NCBI GenBank assembly: GCA_963730405.1
Contig: CAVSRW010000019.1
Location: 1-59,479, forward strand
DNA length: 59,479 bases
Direction of reading: 5' to 3'
DNA from: Gaiellasilicea sp963730405
GTDB taxonomy: Bacteria > Actinomycetota > Thermoleophilia > Gaiellales > Gaiellaceae
Positions 8,132-16,542 of this stretch are shown here, in pieces. The notes beneath the pieces were generated by a model. The model worked only from the letters and a program-made list of their open reading frames with translations, was not told the origin of the DNA and ran no database searches. Position 1 is the first letter of the stretch, and every line of letters starts with the position of its first letter. The translations under genes were made by a program, and so were the position numbers.

Positions 8132-8138
8132 TGCGAGC

Positions 8139-8342
8139 ATGCCGATCTACGAGTACGCGTGCATGGAGTGCGAGTCGCACTTCGAAGAGCTCGTCCGCAA
8201 CGCCGAGCAGGCGGTCTCGTGCCCCGACTGCGGCGCCGCGAACGTGCTCAAGCAGCTCTCGAGCTTCGCGGTCGCCGGCGTCTCCTCCCAGCCGAAGCTG
8301 GGCGGCGGCGGTTGCTGCGGCGGCTCCTGCGGCTGCGGATGA
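8139..8342 (+). CDS. FmdB-type zinc-ribbon protein
   Basis: A 67-residue protein starting MPIYEYACMECESHFEELV, the signature of the FmdB/CxxC_CXXC_SSSS regulatory family, with a second pair in SCPDCGAANV. Together the four cysteines form one zinc ribbon. The tail is a Gly/Cys-rich GGGGCCGGSCGCG stretch that could bind additional metal. Function is not established for the family; it is found near many housekeeping genes. Confidence 0.85.
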   Translation: MPIYEYACMECESHFEELVRNAEQAVSCPDCGAANVLKQLSSFAVAGVSSQPKLGGGGCCGGSCGCG

Positions 8343-8359
8343 TCGTCCTCCGCCGGGCG

Positions 8360-8365
8360 TAGACT
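8360..8365 (+). promoter_or_regulatory. -10 element TAGACT, leaderless start
   Basis: TAGACT ends seven bases before the GTG of the uracil-DNA glycosylase gene; there is no room for a Shine-Dalgarno sequence. Confidence 0.5.
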
Positions 8366-8372
8366 CACCCTC

Positions 8373-9035
8373 GTGAGCGAACCGCTGCTCGAGTATCAGG
8401 AGGCGACGAGCACCTGCACCCGTTGCCCGCTCGCCGCGACCCGGACGCAGGTCGTCTTCGGCTCCGGGGATCCGAACGCGGATCTGATGTTCGTGGGCGA
8501 GGCGCCCGGCTTCCACGAGGACAAGAACGGCGTCCCCTTCGTCGGCCAGGCGGGCAAGCTGCTCGAGACGCTGCTGAACGGGATCGGCCTCTCGCGCAGC
8601 GACGTGTACATCGCGAACGTGCTCAAGTGCCGGCCGCCGGGCAACCGCGACCCGCAGCCGGAGGAGATCGAGGCGTGCGAGTCGCATCTCTTCCGTCAGA
8701 TCGAGCTGATCCGGCCGACGCTCGTGGCGACGCTCGGCAACTTCGCGACGAAGCTCCTCTCGGGCAAGCCGACCGGGATCACACGCGTGCACGGCGAGCC
8801 GCAGCAGGTGACGCTCGGCGGCAACGCCGTGACGCTCTACCCCCTCTATCACCCTGCCGCCGCGCTCTACACGCGCTCGATGCTCTCGGTGCTCGAGGAC
8901 GACTTCCGGCGGATACCGGAGCTGCTCGGGCTGACGACCGTCGTCCCCGAGCCGGTGGACGTGGGGTTCGAGGTCGAGCCGGAGCCCGAGCCGGATCAGC
9001 GGCTCGAGCCGGCCGTCCAGCTCGGGCTCTTCTAG
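8373..9035 (+). CDS. Uracil-DNA glycosylase, family 4 iron-sulfur type
   Basis: A 220-residue enzyme that excises uracil from DNA at the start of base-excision repair. Four cysteines fit the 4Fe-4S ligands of family 4: Cys15 and Cys18 (CTRC), Cys86 (LKCRPPGNRDP) and Cys102 (EACESHL). Motif A is GEAPG and the DNA-facing motif is YHPAA. The last 35 residues are an acidic Pro/Glu tail that ends QLGLF, a possible beta-clamp-binding motif. tsaE follows after eight bases, so they may share a transcript. Confidence 0.92.
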   Translation: MSEPLLEYQEATSTCTRCPLAATRTQVVFGSGDPNADLMFVGEAPGFHEDKNGVPFVGQAGKLLETLLNGIGLSRSDVYIANVLKCRPPGNRDPQPEEIEACESHLFRQIELIRPTLVATLGNFATKLLSGKPTGITRVHGEPQQVTLGGNAVTLYPLYHPAAALYTRSMLSVLEDDFRRIPELLGLTTVVPEPVDVGFEVEPEPEPDQRLEPAVQLGLF

Positions 9036-9043
9036 CTCCGCCG

Positions 9044-9499
9044 ATGGAGGTCCGCTCCGGCTCTCCGGCCGAGACGGAGGAGATCGCGGCGCGGTTCGCC
9101 GGCGAGCTCTCGCCCGGCGACGTCGTCACCATCTCGGGGGAGCTCGGGACGGGCAAGACGACCTTCGTCCGCGGTGCGTGCCGGGCGCTCGGCGTGACGG
9201 CGCCCGTGACGAGCCCGACGTACACGATCGGGCACCGCTACGAGGGCGATCCCGACGTGTCCCATCTCGATCTCTACCGCTTCACCGCGGTCTCCGCGGC
9301 CGAGTGGGGCGACCTCGAGCCGTACTTCGAGGACGCGGTCGTCTTCGTCGAGTGGCCCGAGGCGGCTGCCGGGGGCCTGCCGTCCGTGCGGGCGGCCGTG
9401 CGGCTCGAGCACATCGACGAGAGCAGCAGGCGAATCGCGATCGAGGGCGACGTAACCTTGGACAATGCGGCTGATCCTGGCCTTCGACACCGCGACTGA
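9044..9499 (+). CDS. tsaE: tRNA threonylcarbamoyladenosine biosynthesis ATPase TsaE
   Basis: A 151-residue P-loop ATPase with Walker A GELGTGKTTFVRG, SPTYTIGHRY and HLDLYRF. TsaE works with TsaB and TsaD to transfer threonylcarbamoyl to A37 of ANN-decoding tRNAs. It opens a tight cluster tsaE-tsaB-rimI-tsaD, all of whose products act in tRNA modification or ribosomal-protein acetylation. The last 35 bases overlap tsaB in another frame. The ATG was chosen because the frame upstream is only the shadow of the glycosylase gene. Confidence 0.93.
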   Translation: MEVRSGSPAETEEIAARFAGELSPGDVVTISGELGTGKTTFVRGACRALGVTAPVTSPTYTIGHRYEGDPDVSHLDLYRFTAVSAAEWGDLEPYFEDAVVFVEWPEAAAGGLPSVRAAVRLEHIDESSRRIAIEGDVTLDNAADPGLRHRD

Positions 9500-10055
9500 C
9501 CGAGCGACGAGCGCTCTCGTCGGCGACGGCGAGCTGCTCGGCGAGCGGGTCTCGCGCGCGTCGACGCTGCTCGCCGACGTCGACGCGCTCGTCCGCCAGG
9601 CGGGCGCGCACCCGCGCGACGTCAGCGGCCTCGCGGTCGGGATCGGGCCGGGCAGCTTCACGGGGATCAGGATCGGCCTCGCCGCCGCGCGCGGCCTGGC
9701 TCTCGCCCTCGACGTCCCCGCGGCCGGCGTCTCGACGCTCGACGCACTGGCGGCCGGCGCGCCCGGCGCGGTGCCGGTGATCGACGCGAAGCGGCGCGAG
9801 GTGTTCGTGCCCGGGCCGAAGGCGATCGCACCGGCCGAGCTCGAGATCGAGCCGGGCGCGACCTACGTCGGCGACGGCGCGGTCCGCTACCGCGACGTGC
9901 TCGAGAGCGCGGGTGCCATGGTGCCGCCCGACGACGACGAGCGCCACCTGCCGCGGGCGCGCTTTCACGCGCGCTTGGCAGGCGCCTTCGGCCCCGTCGA
10001 GCTCGTCGAGCCGCTCTACGTCAGGCTCCCCGACGCCGTCGAGATCGCGCGATGA
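9465..10055 (+). CDS. tsaB: tRNA threonylcarbamoyladenosine biosynthesis protein TsaB
   Basis: A 196-residue ASKHA-fold protein, catalytically inactive partner of TsaD in the t6A complex. It shows ILAFDTATDRATSALV, then VGIGPGSFTGIRIGLAAARGLALAL, the family signature. It overlaps tsaE by 35 bases at the 5' end and rimI by four bases at the 3' end. A TAACCT six bases before the ATG could act as an internal promoter. Confidence 0.93.
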   Translation: MRLILAFDTATDRATSALVGDGELLGERVSRASTLLADVDALVRQAGAHPRDVSGLAVGIGPGSFTGIRIGLAAARGLALALDVPAAGVSTLDALAAGAPGAVPVIDAKRREVFVPGPKAIAPAELEIEPGATYVGDGAVRYRDVLESAGAMVPPDDDERHLPRARFHARLAGAFGPVELVEPLYVRLPDAVEIAR

Positions 10056-10540
10056 ACGTCCACCTGCGCAAGCTCGAGCTGCACGACCTGAACGACATCG
10101 AGCGGATCGAGCGCGAGTCGTACCCCACGCCGTGGTCGCGGTCGATGTTCGCCGGTGAGCTGGCGAAGCCGAGCTCGCTCTCGCTCGGGGCGTTCGACCC
10201 GGAGACGGGGGCGCTCGTCGGCTACCTCGTGATCTCGCGCTACGTCGACGCGTGGCACGTGATGAATGTGGCGGTCACGGCCGCGTACCGGCGGCGCGGG
10301 GTCGCCCGCGCGCTCCTCGAGCGCCTCTTCGAGGTCACCCAGTCGGACGAGCGGCGCGGTTACACGCTCGAGGTTCGCGTCTCCAACACGGGCGCGATCA
10401 AGCTCTACGAGGGGCTCGGCTTCGTCGCCCGCGGTGTCCGCCGTGGGTACTACACGGACAATCGCGAGGACGCGCTGATCATGTGGCGGGACCCCGTCCC
10501 CGACGAGAAGCAGGCGCACGAGCAGGCCGAGGCCGGCTGA
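10052..10540 (+). CDS. rimI: Ribosomal protein S18-alanine N-acetyltransferase
   Basis: A 162-residue GNAT enzyme with ERIERESYPTPWSRSMFAGEL, VMNVAVTAAYRRRGVARALL (acetyl-CoA loop) and EVRVSNTGAIKLYEGLGFV, all classic for RimI. It acetylates the N-terminal residue of ribosomal protein S18. It is encoded between tsaB and tsaD, as in many bacteria, with an ATGA overlap to tsaB. Confidence 0.92.
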   Translation: MNVHLRKLELHDLNDIERIERESYPTPWSRSMFAGELAKPSSLSLGAFDPETGALVGYLVISRYVDAWHVMNVAVTAAYRRRGVARALLERLFEVTQSDERRGYTLEVRVSNTGAIKLYEGLGFVARGVRRGYYTDNREDALIMWRDPVPDEKQAHEQAEAG

Positions 10541-10550
10541 TGCTGCCGAG

Positions 10551-11513
10551 ATGATCCTGGGCCTGGAGACGTCCTGCGACGAGACCGCGGCGGCGCTCGT
10601 GACCGATGAGGGCGAGATCCGCGCGAACGTCGTCTCCTCGCAGGCGGACCTGCACGCCCGCTACGGGGGTGTCGTGCCCGAAGTCGCCTCGCGCCGCCAC
10701 CTCGAGCTGGTCACGCCCGTGGTGCGAGAGGCGCTCGGCGAGGCAGGCGCCACGCTCGACGAGGTCGACACGGTTGCGGTGACGCAGGGGCCGGGGCTCG
10801 TCGGGGCGCTGCTCGTCGGCGTCTCGGCGGCGAAGGCGCTCGCCTGGGCGCGCGGCCTGCCGCTCGTCCCCGTCGACCACCTGCACGGCCACGTCGCGTC
10901 CCTCTATCTCGGGCCGGACCCGGTCGAGCCGCCGTTCCTCTGCCTGCTCGCAAGCGGCGGCCACACGCTGCTGCTCGACGTGCGGGAGCACGCGGGCTAC
11001 ACGGTGCTCGGGACCTCGATCGACGACGCGGCCGGCGAGGCGTTCGACAAAGGCGCCCGGCTGCTCGGGCTCGGCTATCCGGGCGGCCGCGAGATCGACC
11101 GGCTTGCCCGCGACGGCGACCCGGAGGCGTTCTCGTTCCCGGTCGCGCGGCTCGACGGGCTCGACTTCTCCTTCTCGGGCGTGAAGACGGCCCTGCTCTA
11201 CACCGTCCGCGACCTCGGCGACCGGGCCGAGGAGCGGAAGGCCGATCTGGCCGCCTCGTACCAGCGCGCGATCGTGCGCGCGCTCGTGGAGAGGACGCGG
11301 GCGGCCACGGCGACCGTCGGGCACGACCGGATCGCGGTCGTCGGCGGTGTCGCGGCGAACTCGGAGCTCCGCGAGTCGCTTCCGGGCGCCCGCTTCGCTC
11401 CGCTCGAGCTCTGCACCGACAACGCTGCGATGATCGCGTCCGCGGGCAGGTACGGCAGGCGGCTTCCCTATCCTCGCTACCTTGATCTCGACGCATATGC
11501 ATCGCGGGCCTGA
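10551..11513 (+). CDS. tsaD: tRNA threonylcarbamoyladenosine transferase TsaD
   Basis: A 320-residue catalytic subunit of the t6A transferase. LGLETSCDETAAALV opens the ASKHA fold, VDHLHGHVASLYL carries the metal-binding histidines, and GGVAANSELRESL lies near the end. Length is slightly under the usual 330-340. It follows rimI after ten bases. The downstream subtilase start codon lies inside its last 17 bases. Confidence 0.94.
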   Translation: MILGLETSCDETAAALVTDEGEIRANVVSSQADLHARYGGVVPEVASRRHLELVTPVVREALGEAGATLDEVDTVAVTQGPGLVGALLVGVSAAKALAWARGLPLVPVDHLHGHVASLYLGPDPVEPPFLCLLASGGHTLLLDVREHAGYTVLGTSIDDAAGEAFDKGARLLGLGYPGGREIDRLARDGDPEAFSFPVARLDGLDFSFSGVKTALLYTVRDLGDRAEERKADLAASYQRAIVRALVERTRAATATVGHDRIAVVGGVAANSELRESLPGARFAPLELCTDNAAMIASAGRYGRRLPYPRYLDLDAYASRA

Positions 11514-14052
11514 CCGACTCAGACTCGCCGCCGCCCTCGCCATCGCCGCCGCGCTACTCGTGGCCGGGGGCGGCCAGAGTGCCCAGCGGCCGGCCGCGCC
11601 CGAGGGCGGGGCGGCTGCGTGGCGCGGGTTCGTCGACGGCGAGCGGGCCGCGATCGCGATCGGGCAGCGGATGATCGTCGTGCTCCGCAACCCGTCGCTC
11701 GCCGACCGGCTCGCCGAGGCGGGGGGGACGGCGACGGAGTCCGCCATGCGCCAGTGGACTGCGAGCGCGCTGGCCGCGCAGAAGCAGGTCGCCGCCCGCC
11801 TGTCCGGCGAAGGGATCCAGCTCGTGCCCGACTTCGTCTACACACGGACGTTCAACGGCTTCTCCGCCCCGATCGACGGTCGAGCGCTCGCGCTGCTGGA
11901 GCGCGACGAGGACGTCCTCGGCGTCTATCCCGTTCGGGCGGCGTATCCCGCCGCCCTCTCCGCGGCCGAGCTGCGGAGCGAGGCGTTCGGCCCCGGAGCA
12001 GGCAGGCGCGCCGAGGCGGGGATCCCGCGCTTCGACGGCGCCGGCATCACGGTCGCCCTGCTGGACACCGGCGTCGACGTCACGCACCCGTTCATCCGCG
12101 ATCGGCTCCTCGACGGGCTCGACATGCTGGATCCCGAGCGGCACGGGCTGGCGCGGGCGCATCCCGACGAGCCGACGCGCCTCGAACGGCATGGGACCCA
12201 GATGGCCGGCCTGATCGCCGGCAGCGGCCCGGCCGGCATCCGCGGCGTCGTGCCGGCCGCCTCGATCCTGCCGATCCGCGTCGCGGGCTGGCAGCCGAGC
12301 GCCGAGGGCGGCTTCGCGGTCTACGGACGCACGGACCAGCTGCTCGCCGGGATCGAACGCGCGGTCGACCCCGACGCCGACGGCGACGTGCTCGATGCGG
12401 TGCGCGTGGCGGTCGTCGGCGTGACGGAGCCGTTCGCGTCCTTCGCCGACGGGCCGCTGGCGCGGGCGATCGACGGCGCGGCGCAGCTCGACACCCTGGT
12501 CGTCGTCCCAGCGGGCAATGAAGGCCCGGCCGGGCCGAGCTACGGCAGCGTCGGCGGCCCGGGCGGTGCGCCGGCCGCATTGACCGTGGCAGCGTCCGAC
12601 TTGCGCCGCGAGACGGCGGCCGTGCGGGTCGTCGTCCGCGCTGGGCTCCACGTGCTGCTCGACCGCGAGGTCGCGCTCGCGGGCGCGGCGGCGCCGGACG
12701 GCCCGCTCGCGCTCACGATCGCGCGTCCGAGGCGCGACGCCGCTTCAGGTCCGCGTGGCACACCGCTGGCGCGCTACTTCGACGACCAGGGCTACAGCAT
12801 CGTCGCGGGCAGGGCGACCTTGCTCTCGCGCGTCTCGAGCCCGACGGACGAGGCGCGCACGGCCGTCGTGGCGGGGGCAGCAGCCATCCTCGTGGAGGGC
12901 GTCGTGCCCGCGGGCGCGCTCGGGCTCGACGACCGCCTCGACGTACCCGTGATCGGGATCCCGCGCGCGACCGCCTCTGCGATCCGCTCCGCGCTCGCGC
13001 GGGGCACGGACGTGCACGTCGCTCTCGGTGCGCCCGGCTGGCGCGCGAACGAGCGTCGTGCCACGATCGCCCCGTTCTCCTCGCAGGGGCTTGCGTTCGG
13101 CGGCGGGATCAAGCCCGAGGTCGCCGCCCCAGGGGTGGAGCTCGTGACCGCCGATCCGGGCCGGAACCCGGACCGCACCGCCCGCTACGCGACGATCAGC
13201 GGCACGAGCGCAGCCACGGCGCTCGCAGGCGGTGCCGCCGCCGCCCTCGCCCAGGCGCGCCCGGGACTCGACGCGACCGCGCTCAAGGGCGCACTCGTCG
13301 GCACGAGTGTCCCCGGCGGAACGAGCCCGGTCTCCGCGCAGGGCGCGGGCGCGCTCGATGCGATGTCAGCGGCTGCGGTCGAGGTCGTGTCCGAGCCGGC
13401 GACGGTCGCCTTCGGCGCGGCCGGCGAGGCGGGCTGGACGTCGGTGCGGCGGATCACGGTGCGGAACGTGTCCTCCCGGCGGGTCCGCGTCGAAGTCGCA
13501 GCGGAGACCGAGGGCATCGGCGGGCTGTCGGTCGCCGCCGATCCCGAGCTCGTGCGGCTCGCGCCCGGCGCGACTGCGCCCGTGAAGCTGACCGCGCGAC
13601 TCACCTTCCTCCCGCGGCGCGTCGGTGCGATCCAGGGCCGTGTGCGGCTCGAGGTCGGGGGCGGCGGACGCGTCGCCGTTCCGTGGGCGGTCGCCCTGCC
13701 GGTCCGCGGGTCGGCGTTGATCGGCGGCCTCAACCTCTCGACCCGCTCGTTCCGCGCCTCCGACCGGGCGCCGGCGGTCCTCACCGTCCAGGCGGGGCAA
13801 GTGCGCGACCTCTCCGGCCGGCGTCAGCTCCGGCCGGTCTCCCGCCTGGACGTCGAGCTCTGGCGCGGGAAGGAGAAGATCGGGCTCGTCGCGCGGCTGC
13901 GCGACGTGCTTCCCGGTCGCTACGCCTTTGGGCTCACGGGCCGGGGCCCGCGCGGGGGCGCCCTTGCGAAGGGGCCGTACCGGCTCCGCGTCGTCGCCGT
14001 GCCTCCCGACGGCCCGGCCGAGGCGGAGGCCGTCACCTTCAGGATTCGCTGA
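11497..14052 (+). CDS. Secreted S8 subtilisin-like protease, intact
   Basis: An 851-residue precursor with a signal peptide (RLRLAAALAIAAALLVAGGG), a propeptide-like region to about residue 145, and a subtilase domain with catalytic Asp in VALLDTGVDV (about 189), His in RHGTQMAGL (about 231) and Ser in SGTSAATALAGG (about 570). A protease-associated (PA) domain is inserted around 395-510, and Fn3-like beta domains fill the rest. It is expected to act outside the membrane on peptides or cell-wall proteins. ATG 11497 is preferred to an upstream TTG because it directly precedes the basic signal-peptide start. Unlike the four subtilases further on, it has no frameshift. Confidence 0.88.
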   Translation: MHRGPDRLRLAAALAIAAALLVAGGGQSAQRPAAPEGGAAAWRGFVDGERAAIAIGQRMIVVLRNPSLADRLAEAGGTATESAMRQWTASALAAQKQVAARLSGEGIQLVPDFVYTRTFNGFSAPIDGRALALLERDEDVLGVYPVRAAYPAALSAAELRSEAFGPGAGRRAEAGIPRFDGAGITVALLDTGVDVTHPFIRDRLLDGLDMLDPERHGLARAHPDEPTRLERHGTQMAGLIAGSGPAGIRGVVPAASILPIRVAGWQPSAEGGFAVYGRTDQLLAGIERAVDPDADGDVLDAVRVAVVGVTEPFASFADGPLARAIDGAAQLDTLVVVPAGNEGPAGPSYGSVGGPGGAPAALTVAASDLRRETAAVRVVVRAGLHVLLDREVALAGAAAPDGPLALTIARPRRDAASGPRGTPLARYFDDQGYSIVAGRATLLSRVSSPTDEARTAVVAGAAAILVEGVVPAGALGLDDRLDVPVIGIPRATASAIRSALARGTDVHVALGAPGWRANERRATIAPFSSQGLAFGGGIKPEVAAPGVELVTADPGRNPDRTARYATISGTSAATALAGGAAAALAQARPGLDATALKGALVGTSVPGGTSPVSAQGAGALDAMSAAAVEVVSEPATVAFGAAGEAGWTSVRRITVRNVSSRRVRVEVAAETEGIGGLSVAADPELVRLAPGATAPVKLTARLTFLPRRVGAIQGRVRLEVGGGGRVAVPWAVALPVRGSALIGGLNLSTRSFRASDRAPAVLTVQAGQVRDLSGRRQLRPVSRLDVELWRGKEKIGLVARLRDVLPGRYAFGLTGRGPRGGALAKGPYRLRVVAVPPDGPAEAEAVTFRIR

Positions 14053-14063
14053 GTTCCGAGGAG

Positions 14064-14069
14064 TAGACT
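14064..14069 (+). promoter_or_regulatory. -10 element TAGACT for glutamate dehydrogenase gene
   Basis: TAGACT lies 39 bases before the GTG start; the intervening leader holds GAAAGGAG as ribosome-binding site. This is a conventional leadered transcript, unlike many neighbours. Confidence 0.45.
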
Positions 14070-14108
14070 CCGCCGCGGCCTCGAGAGAGCTCGAGAAAGG
14101 AGTCGGCA

Positions 14109-15380
14109 GTGTCCACTGCGGAAGCCCCCACACATCTTCGTGAGAACCCGCTGGCCCTGGCGCGCCATCAGCTGCGCCGCGTCGGCGAGACATTCGGGAT
14201 CGACCCGAACCTGATCCGCGTCCTCGAGAAGTGCAAGAAGGCCGTGGAGGTCTCGATCCCGGTGACCATGGACGACGGCTCCGTCGGAGTCTTCCGCGGC
14301 CACCGCGTCACGCACAACATCGCCCGCGGCCCCTCGAAGGGCGGGATCCGGTACCACCCGGCGGTCACCCGCGACGAGGTGAAGTCGCTGGCGATGTGGA
14401 TGACGTGGAAGTGCGCGCTGATGGGCCTGCCGTTCGGCGGGGCGAAGGGCGGGGTCGTCTGCGACCCCAAGCAGCTCTCCCGCGGCGAGCTCGAGCGCCT
14501 GACCCGGCGCTACACGAGCGAGATCATCAACGAGATCGGCCCCGAGAAGGACATCCCCGCACCGGACGTCGGCACGGACGCGAGCGTGATGGCCTGGATC
14601 TTCGACACCTACTCGATGAACAAGGGCCACTCCGTGCTGGGCGTCGTCACGGGCAAGCCGCTCGCGATCGGCGGCTCCCTCGGCCGGGAGGAGGCGACTG
14701 CCCGCGGCGCGCTCTACGTGATCGCAGACGCGCTCGGCGAGGAGGACAAGACGTTCGAGGGGCTGCGCGTGGTCGTGCAGGGCTTCGGCAACGTCGGCCG
14801 CAATCTCGCGCGCCTGCTGCACGAGGAGGGAGCGGTCGTGCTCGCCGTCTCCGACTCGAGCGGCGGCGTGCACGCGCCGGACGGGCTCGACGTTCCCGCC
14901 GTGATCGCCTGGAAGGCCGAGCACGGGACGCTCGAGGGGTATCCGTCCGCCGACGCGATCACGAACGAGGAGCTGCTGCTGCTCGAGTGCGACGTGCTCG
15001 CGCCGTGCGCACTGGAGCAGGTGATCCACGAGGGCAACGCCGCGCAGGTGAGGGCGCGGATCGTCTGCGAAGGCGCGAACGGGCCGGTCACGCCGACCGC
15101 CGACGAGATCCTCGAGGACCGCGGCGTTCTCGTCCTCCCCGACGTGCTCGCGAACGCAGGCGGGGTCGTCGTCTCCTACTTCGAATGGGTGCAGGGCCTC
15201 CAGGAGTACTTCTGGAAGGAGGAGGAGGTCAACCAGCGGCTCGACGAGATCGTGACGCGCGCCTTCCAGGAGACGCTCGAGGCGAAGAAGCAGCACGGGA
15301 CGAGCATGCGGATGGCGGCCTACGGCCTGGCCGTGCGCCGCGTCTCCGAGGCGACGGTGACGCGGGGGCTCTATCCCTAG
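14109..15380 (+). CDS. gdhA: Glu/Leu/Phe/Val dehydrogenase (glutamate dehydrogenase)
   Basis: A 423-residue NAD(P)-dependent amino-acid dehydrogenase of the short hexameric type. The dimerisation/substrate half has GPSKGGIRYHP and MGLPFGGAKGGVVCDP with the catalytic and substrate lysines, then IPAPDVGTD. The Rossmann half has VVQGFGNVGRNLARLL. It converts glutamate to 2-oxoglutarate and ammonia; a leucine or valine preference is not excluded. The GTG start is placed by GAAAGGAG nine bases upstream. Confidence 0.92.
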   Translation: MSTAEAPTHLRENPLALARHQLRRVGETFGIDPNLIRVLEKCKKAVEVSIPVTMDDGSVGVFRGHRVTHNIARGPSKGGIRYHPAVTRDEVKSLAMWMTWKCALMGLPFGGAKGGVVCDPKQLSRGELERLTRRYTSEIINEIGPEKDIPAPDVGTDASVMAWIFDTYSMNKGHSVLGVVTGKPLAIGGSLGREEATARGALYVIADALGEEDKTFEGLRVVVQGFGNVGRNLARLLHEEGAVVLAVSDSSGGVHAPDGLDVPAVIAWKAEHGTLEGYPSADAITNEELLLLECDVLAPCALEQVIHEGNAAQVRARIVCEGANGPVTPTADEILEDRGVLVLPDVLANAGGVVVSYFEWVQGLQEYFWKEEEVNQRLDEIVTRAFQETLEAKKQHGTSMRMAAYGLAVRRVSEATVTRGLYP

Positions 15381-15388
15381 AGGGCGCG

Positions 15389-15637
15389 GTGGAACGTACG
15401 CGCCCTCCTAGAGTCACGCTCTACCTCGCCGAGGGCTGCCACCTCTGCGAGCGCGCTCTCGAGGTCGTCGAGCAGGTGTGTGCAGGCGACTTCGAGCGCG
15501 TCGACATCGGCGGTGTGCCGGAGCTCGAGGCCTCCTACCGGGAGTCGATCCCCGTCGTCGAGATCGACGGCGAGCGCGCTTTCACGTACTTCGTCCAGCC
15601 GGAAGCGCTGCGTCAGCGGCTGAAACGCTGCCGGTGA
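15389..15637 (+). CDS. Glutaredoxin-like (DUF836) thiol protein
   Basis: An 82-residue thioredoxin-fold protein: VTLYLAEGCHLCERALEVV carries a CHLC redox pair at the first helix, and SIPVVEIDGERAFTYFVQPEAL has the cis-proline loop. It is the family often encoded just ahead of rex in actinobacteria, consistent with a redox role. The GTG start lies eight bases after the dehydrogenase stop, suggesting read-through from that gene. Confidence 0.82.
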   Translation: MERTRPPRVTLYLAEGCHLCERALEVVEQVCAGDFERVDIGGVPELEASYRESIPVVEIDGERAFTYFVQPEALRQRLKRCR

Positions 15638-15728
15638 CGGTTCCTCCGCGGCCCTCGTCGGACCGCGGGCACAATGTCACTAGCTGGTACTACGCGACGG
15701 TTGTCACAAGCGACGACGGGGAGACGAG

Positions 15729-16349
15729 TTGGCGGATCGGTTGACGGTGGGAGTGGCTGCGCGGCTCTCTCGCTACCTGCAGGTGCTGACGCAGGCGAAG
15801 AAGATGGGCAAGGACCGGATCTCCTCGCAGGAGATCTCGGACTACACCAACATCAACGCGACCCAGATCCGCCGCGACCTCTCCGGCTTCGGCAAGTTCG
15901 GCAAGCGTGGGGTCGGCTACAACATCGATTCGCTGCTCGGCGAGATCCGCAAGATCCTGCGGACGCAGGGCCAGCACAACATCGCTCTCGTCGGCGCAGG
16001 GCGGCTCGGCCAGGCGATCGCAAGCTCGCCGATCTTCGCCGAGCACGGGATCAACATCGCGGCCGTCCTCGACACGGACCCGGACAAGACGGGACACTCG
16101 ATCGGCGGGCTCAGCGTCCAGCCGTACGCGGAGCTACGCGAGGCCGTGCGCGACAACAACATCATCGTCGGCGTCATCGCAGTGCCTGCCGACAGTGCAC
16201 AGCAGGCCGCGGACGACCTGATCGACGCGGGCGTGAAGATCATCTTCAACTATTCGGAGGCGCTCCTCGACGTGCCGGCGGACGTGGCCGTTCATGCGTC
16301 GAACCCCGCAGTCGAGCTGCTCTACGCGCTCTACTTCCACCTGACCTAG
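15729..16349 (+). CDS. rex: Redox-sensing transcriptional repressor Rex
   Basis: A 206-residue repressor that senses NADH/NAD+. The N-terminal winged helix has SRYLQVLTQAKKMG and SSQEISDYTNINATQIRRDL, followed by FGKRGVGYNI. The Rossmann domain has ALVGAGRLGQAI, and the C-terminal helix swaps between subunits. The TTG start is supported by GGGGAG just upstream. The leader contains TTGTCACAA (15701-15709), which only loosely resembles a Rex operator, so autoregulation is possible but weakly supported. Confidence 0.93.
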   Translation: MADRLTVGVAARLSRYLQVLTQAKKMGKDRISSQEISDYTNINATQIRRDLSGFGKFGKRGVGYNIDSLLGEIRKILRTQGQHNIALVGAGRLGQAIASSPIFAEHGINIAAVLDTDPDKTGHSIGGLSVQPYAELREAVRDNNIIVGVIAVPADSAQQAADDLIDAGVKIIFNYSEALLDVPADVAVHASNPAVELLYALYFHLT

Positions 16350-16352
16350 ACG

Positions 16353-16484
16353 TCAGCAGCCGCGGGGAGCGTGCTCGCACGGCGGAGCCGGCGAGACCTG
16401 CGGCGCGACGGCGGAGCTCGAGGCGGTCGCGCCCCAGGCGAGCACGACGACGACGTTCACGAGGAGGAGCATTGCCCGCAGCAC
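16353..16484 (-). CDS. Candidate small secreted peptide
   Basis: A 43-codon frame on the minus strand starting GTG: a hydrophobic segment MLLLVNVVVVLAWGATA resembling a signal peptide, then a Pro/Ser-rich tail with two cysteines (PPCEHAPRGC). GATAAC lies about six bases before the GTG, matching the leaderless promoter style of this window. It fills most of the 193-base gap between rex and the glycosyltransferase gene. No homology can be claimed; it could be chance in GC-rich DNA. Confidence 0.35.
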   Translation of the reverse strand: MLRAMLLLVNVVVVLAWGATASSSAVAPQVSPAPPCEHAPRGC

Positions 16485-16542
16485 GAGACTGTTATCGGCA
16501 GGATGCGCCGGTGCCGCATCCCTCGTTCAAGCTCACCCGGCC

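Noticed and set aside
9453..9458. TAACCT before tsaB as a main promoter
   Set aside because: It lies inside tsaE coding sequence within a tightly overlapping operon; it may be active but cannot be separated from chance.
15701..15709. TTGTCACAA ahead of rex as an autoregulatory Rex operator
   Set aside because: The accepted operator is an 18-bp dyad with two longer arms; this 9-base element matches only part of it, so it is mentioned only as a weak possibility under rex.
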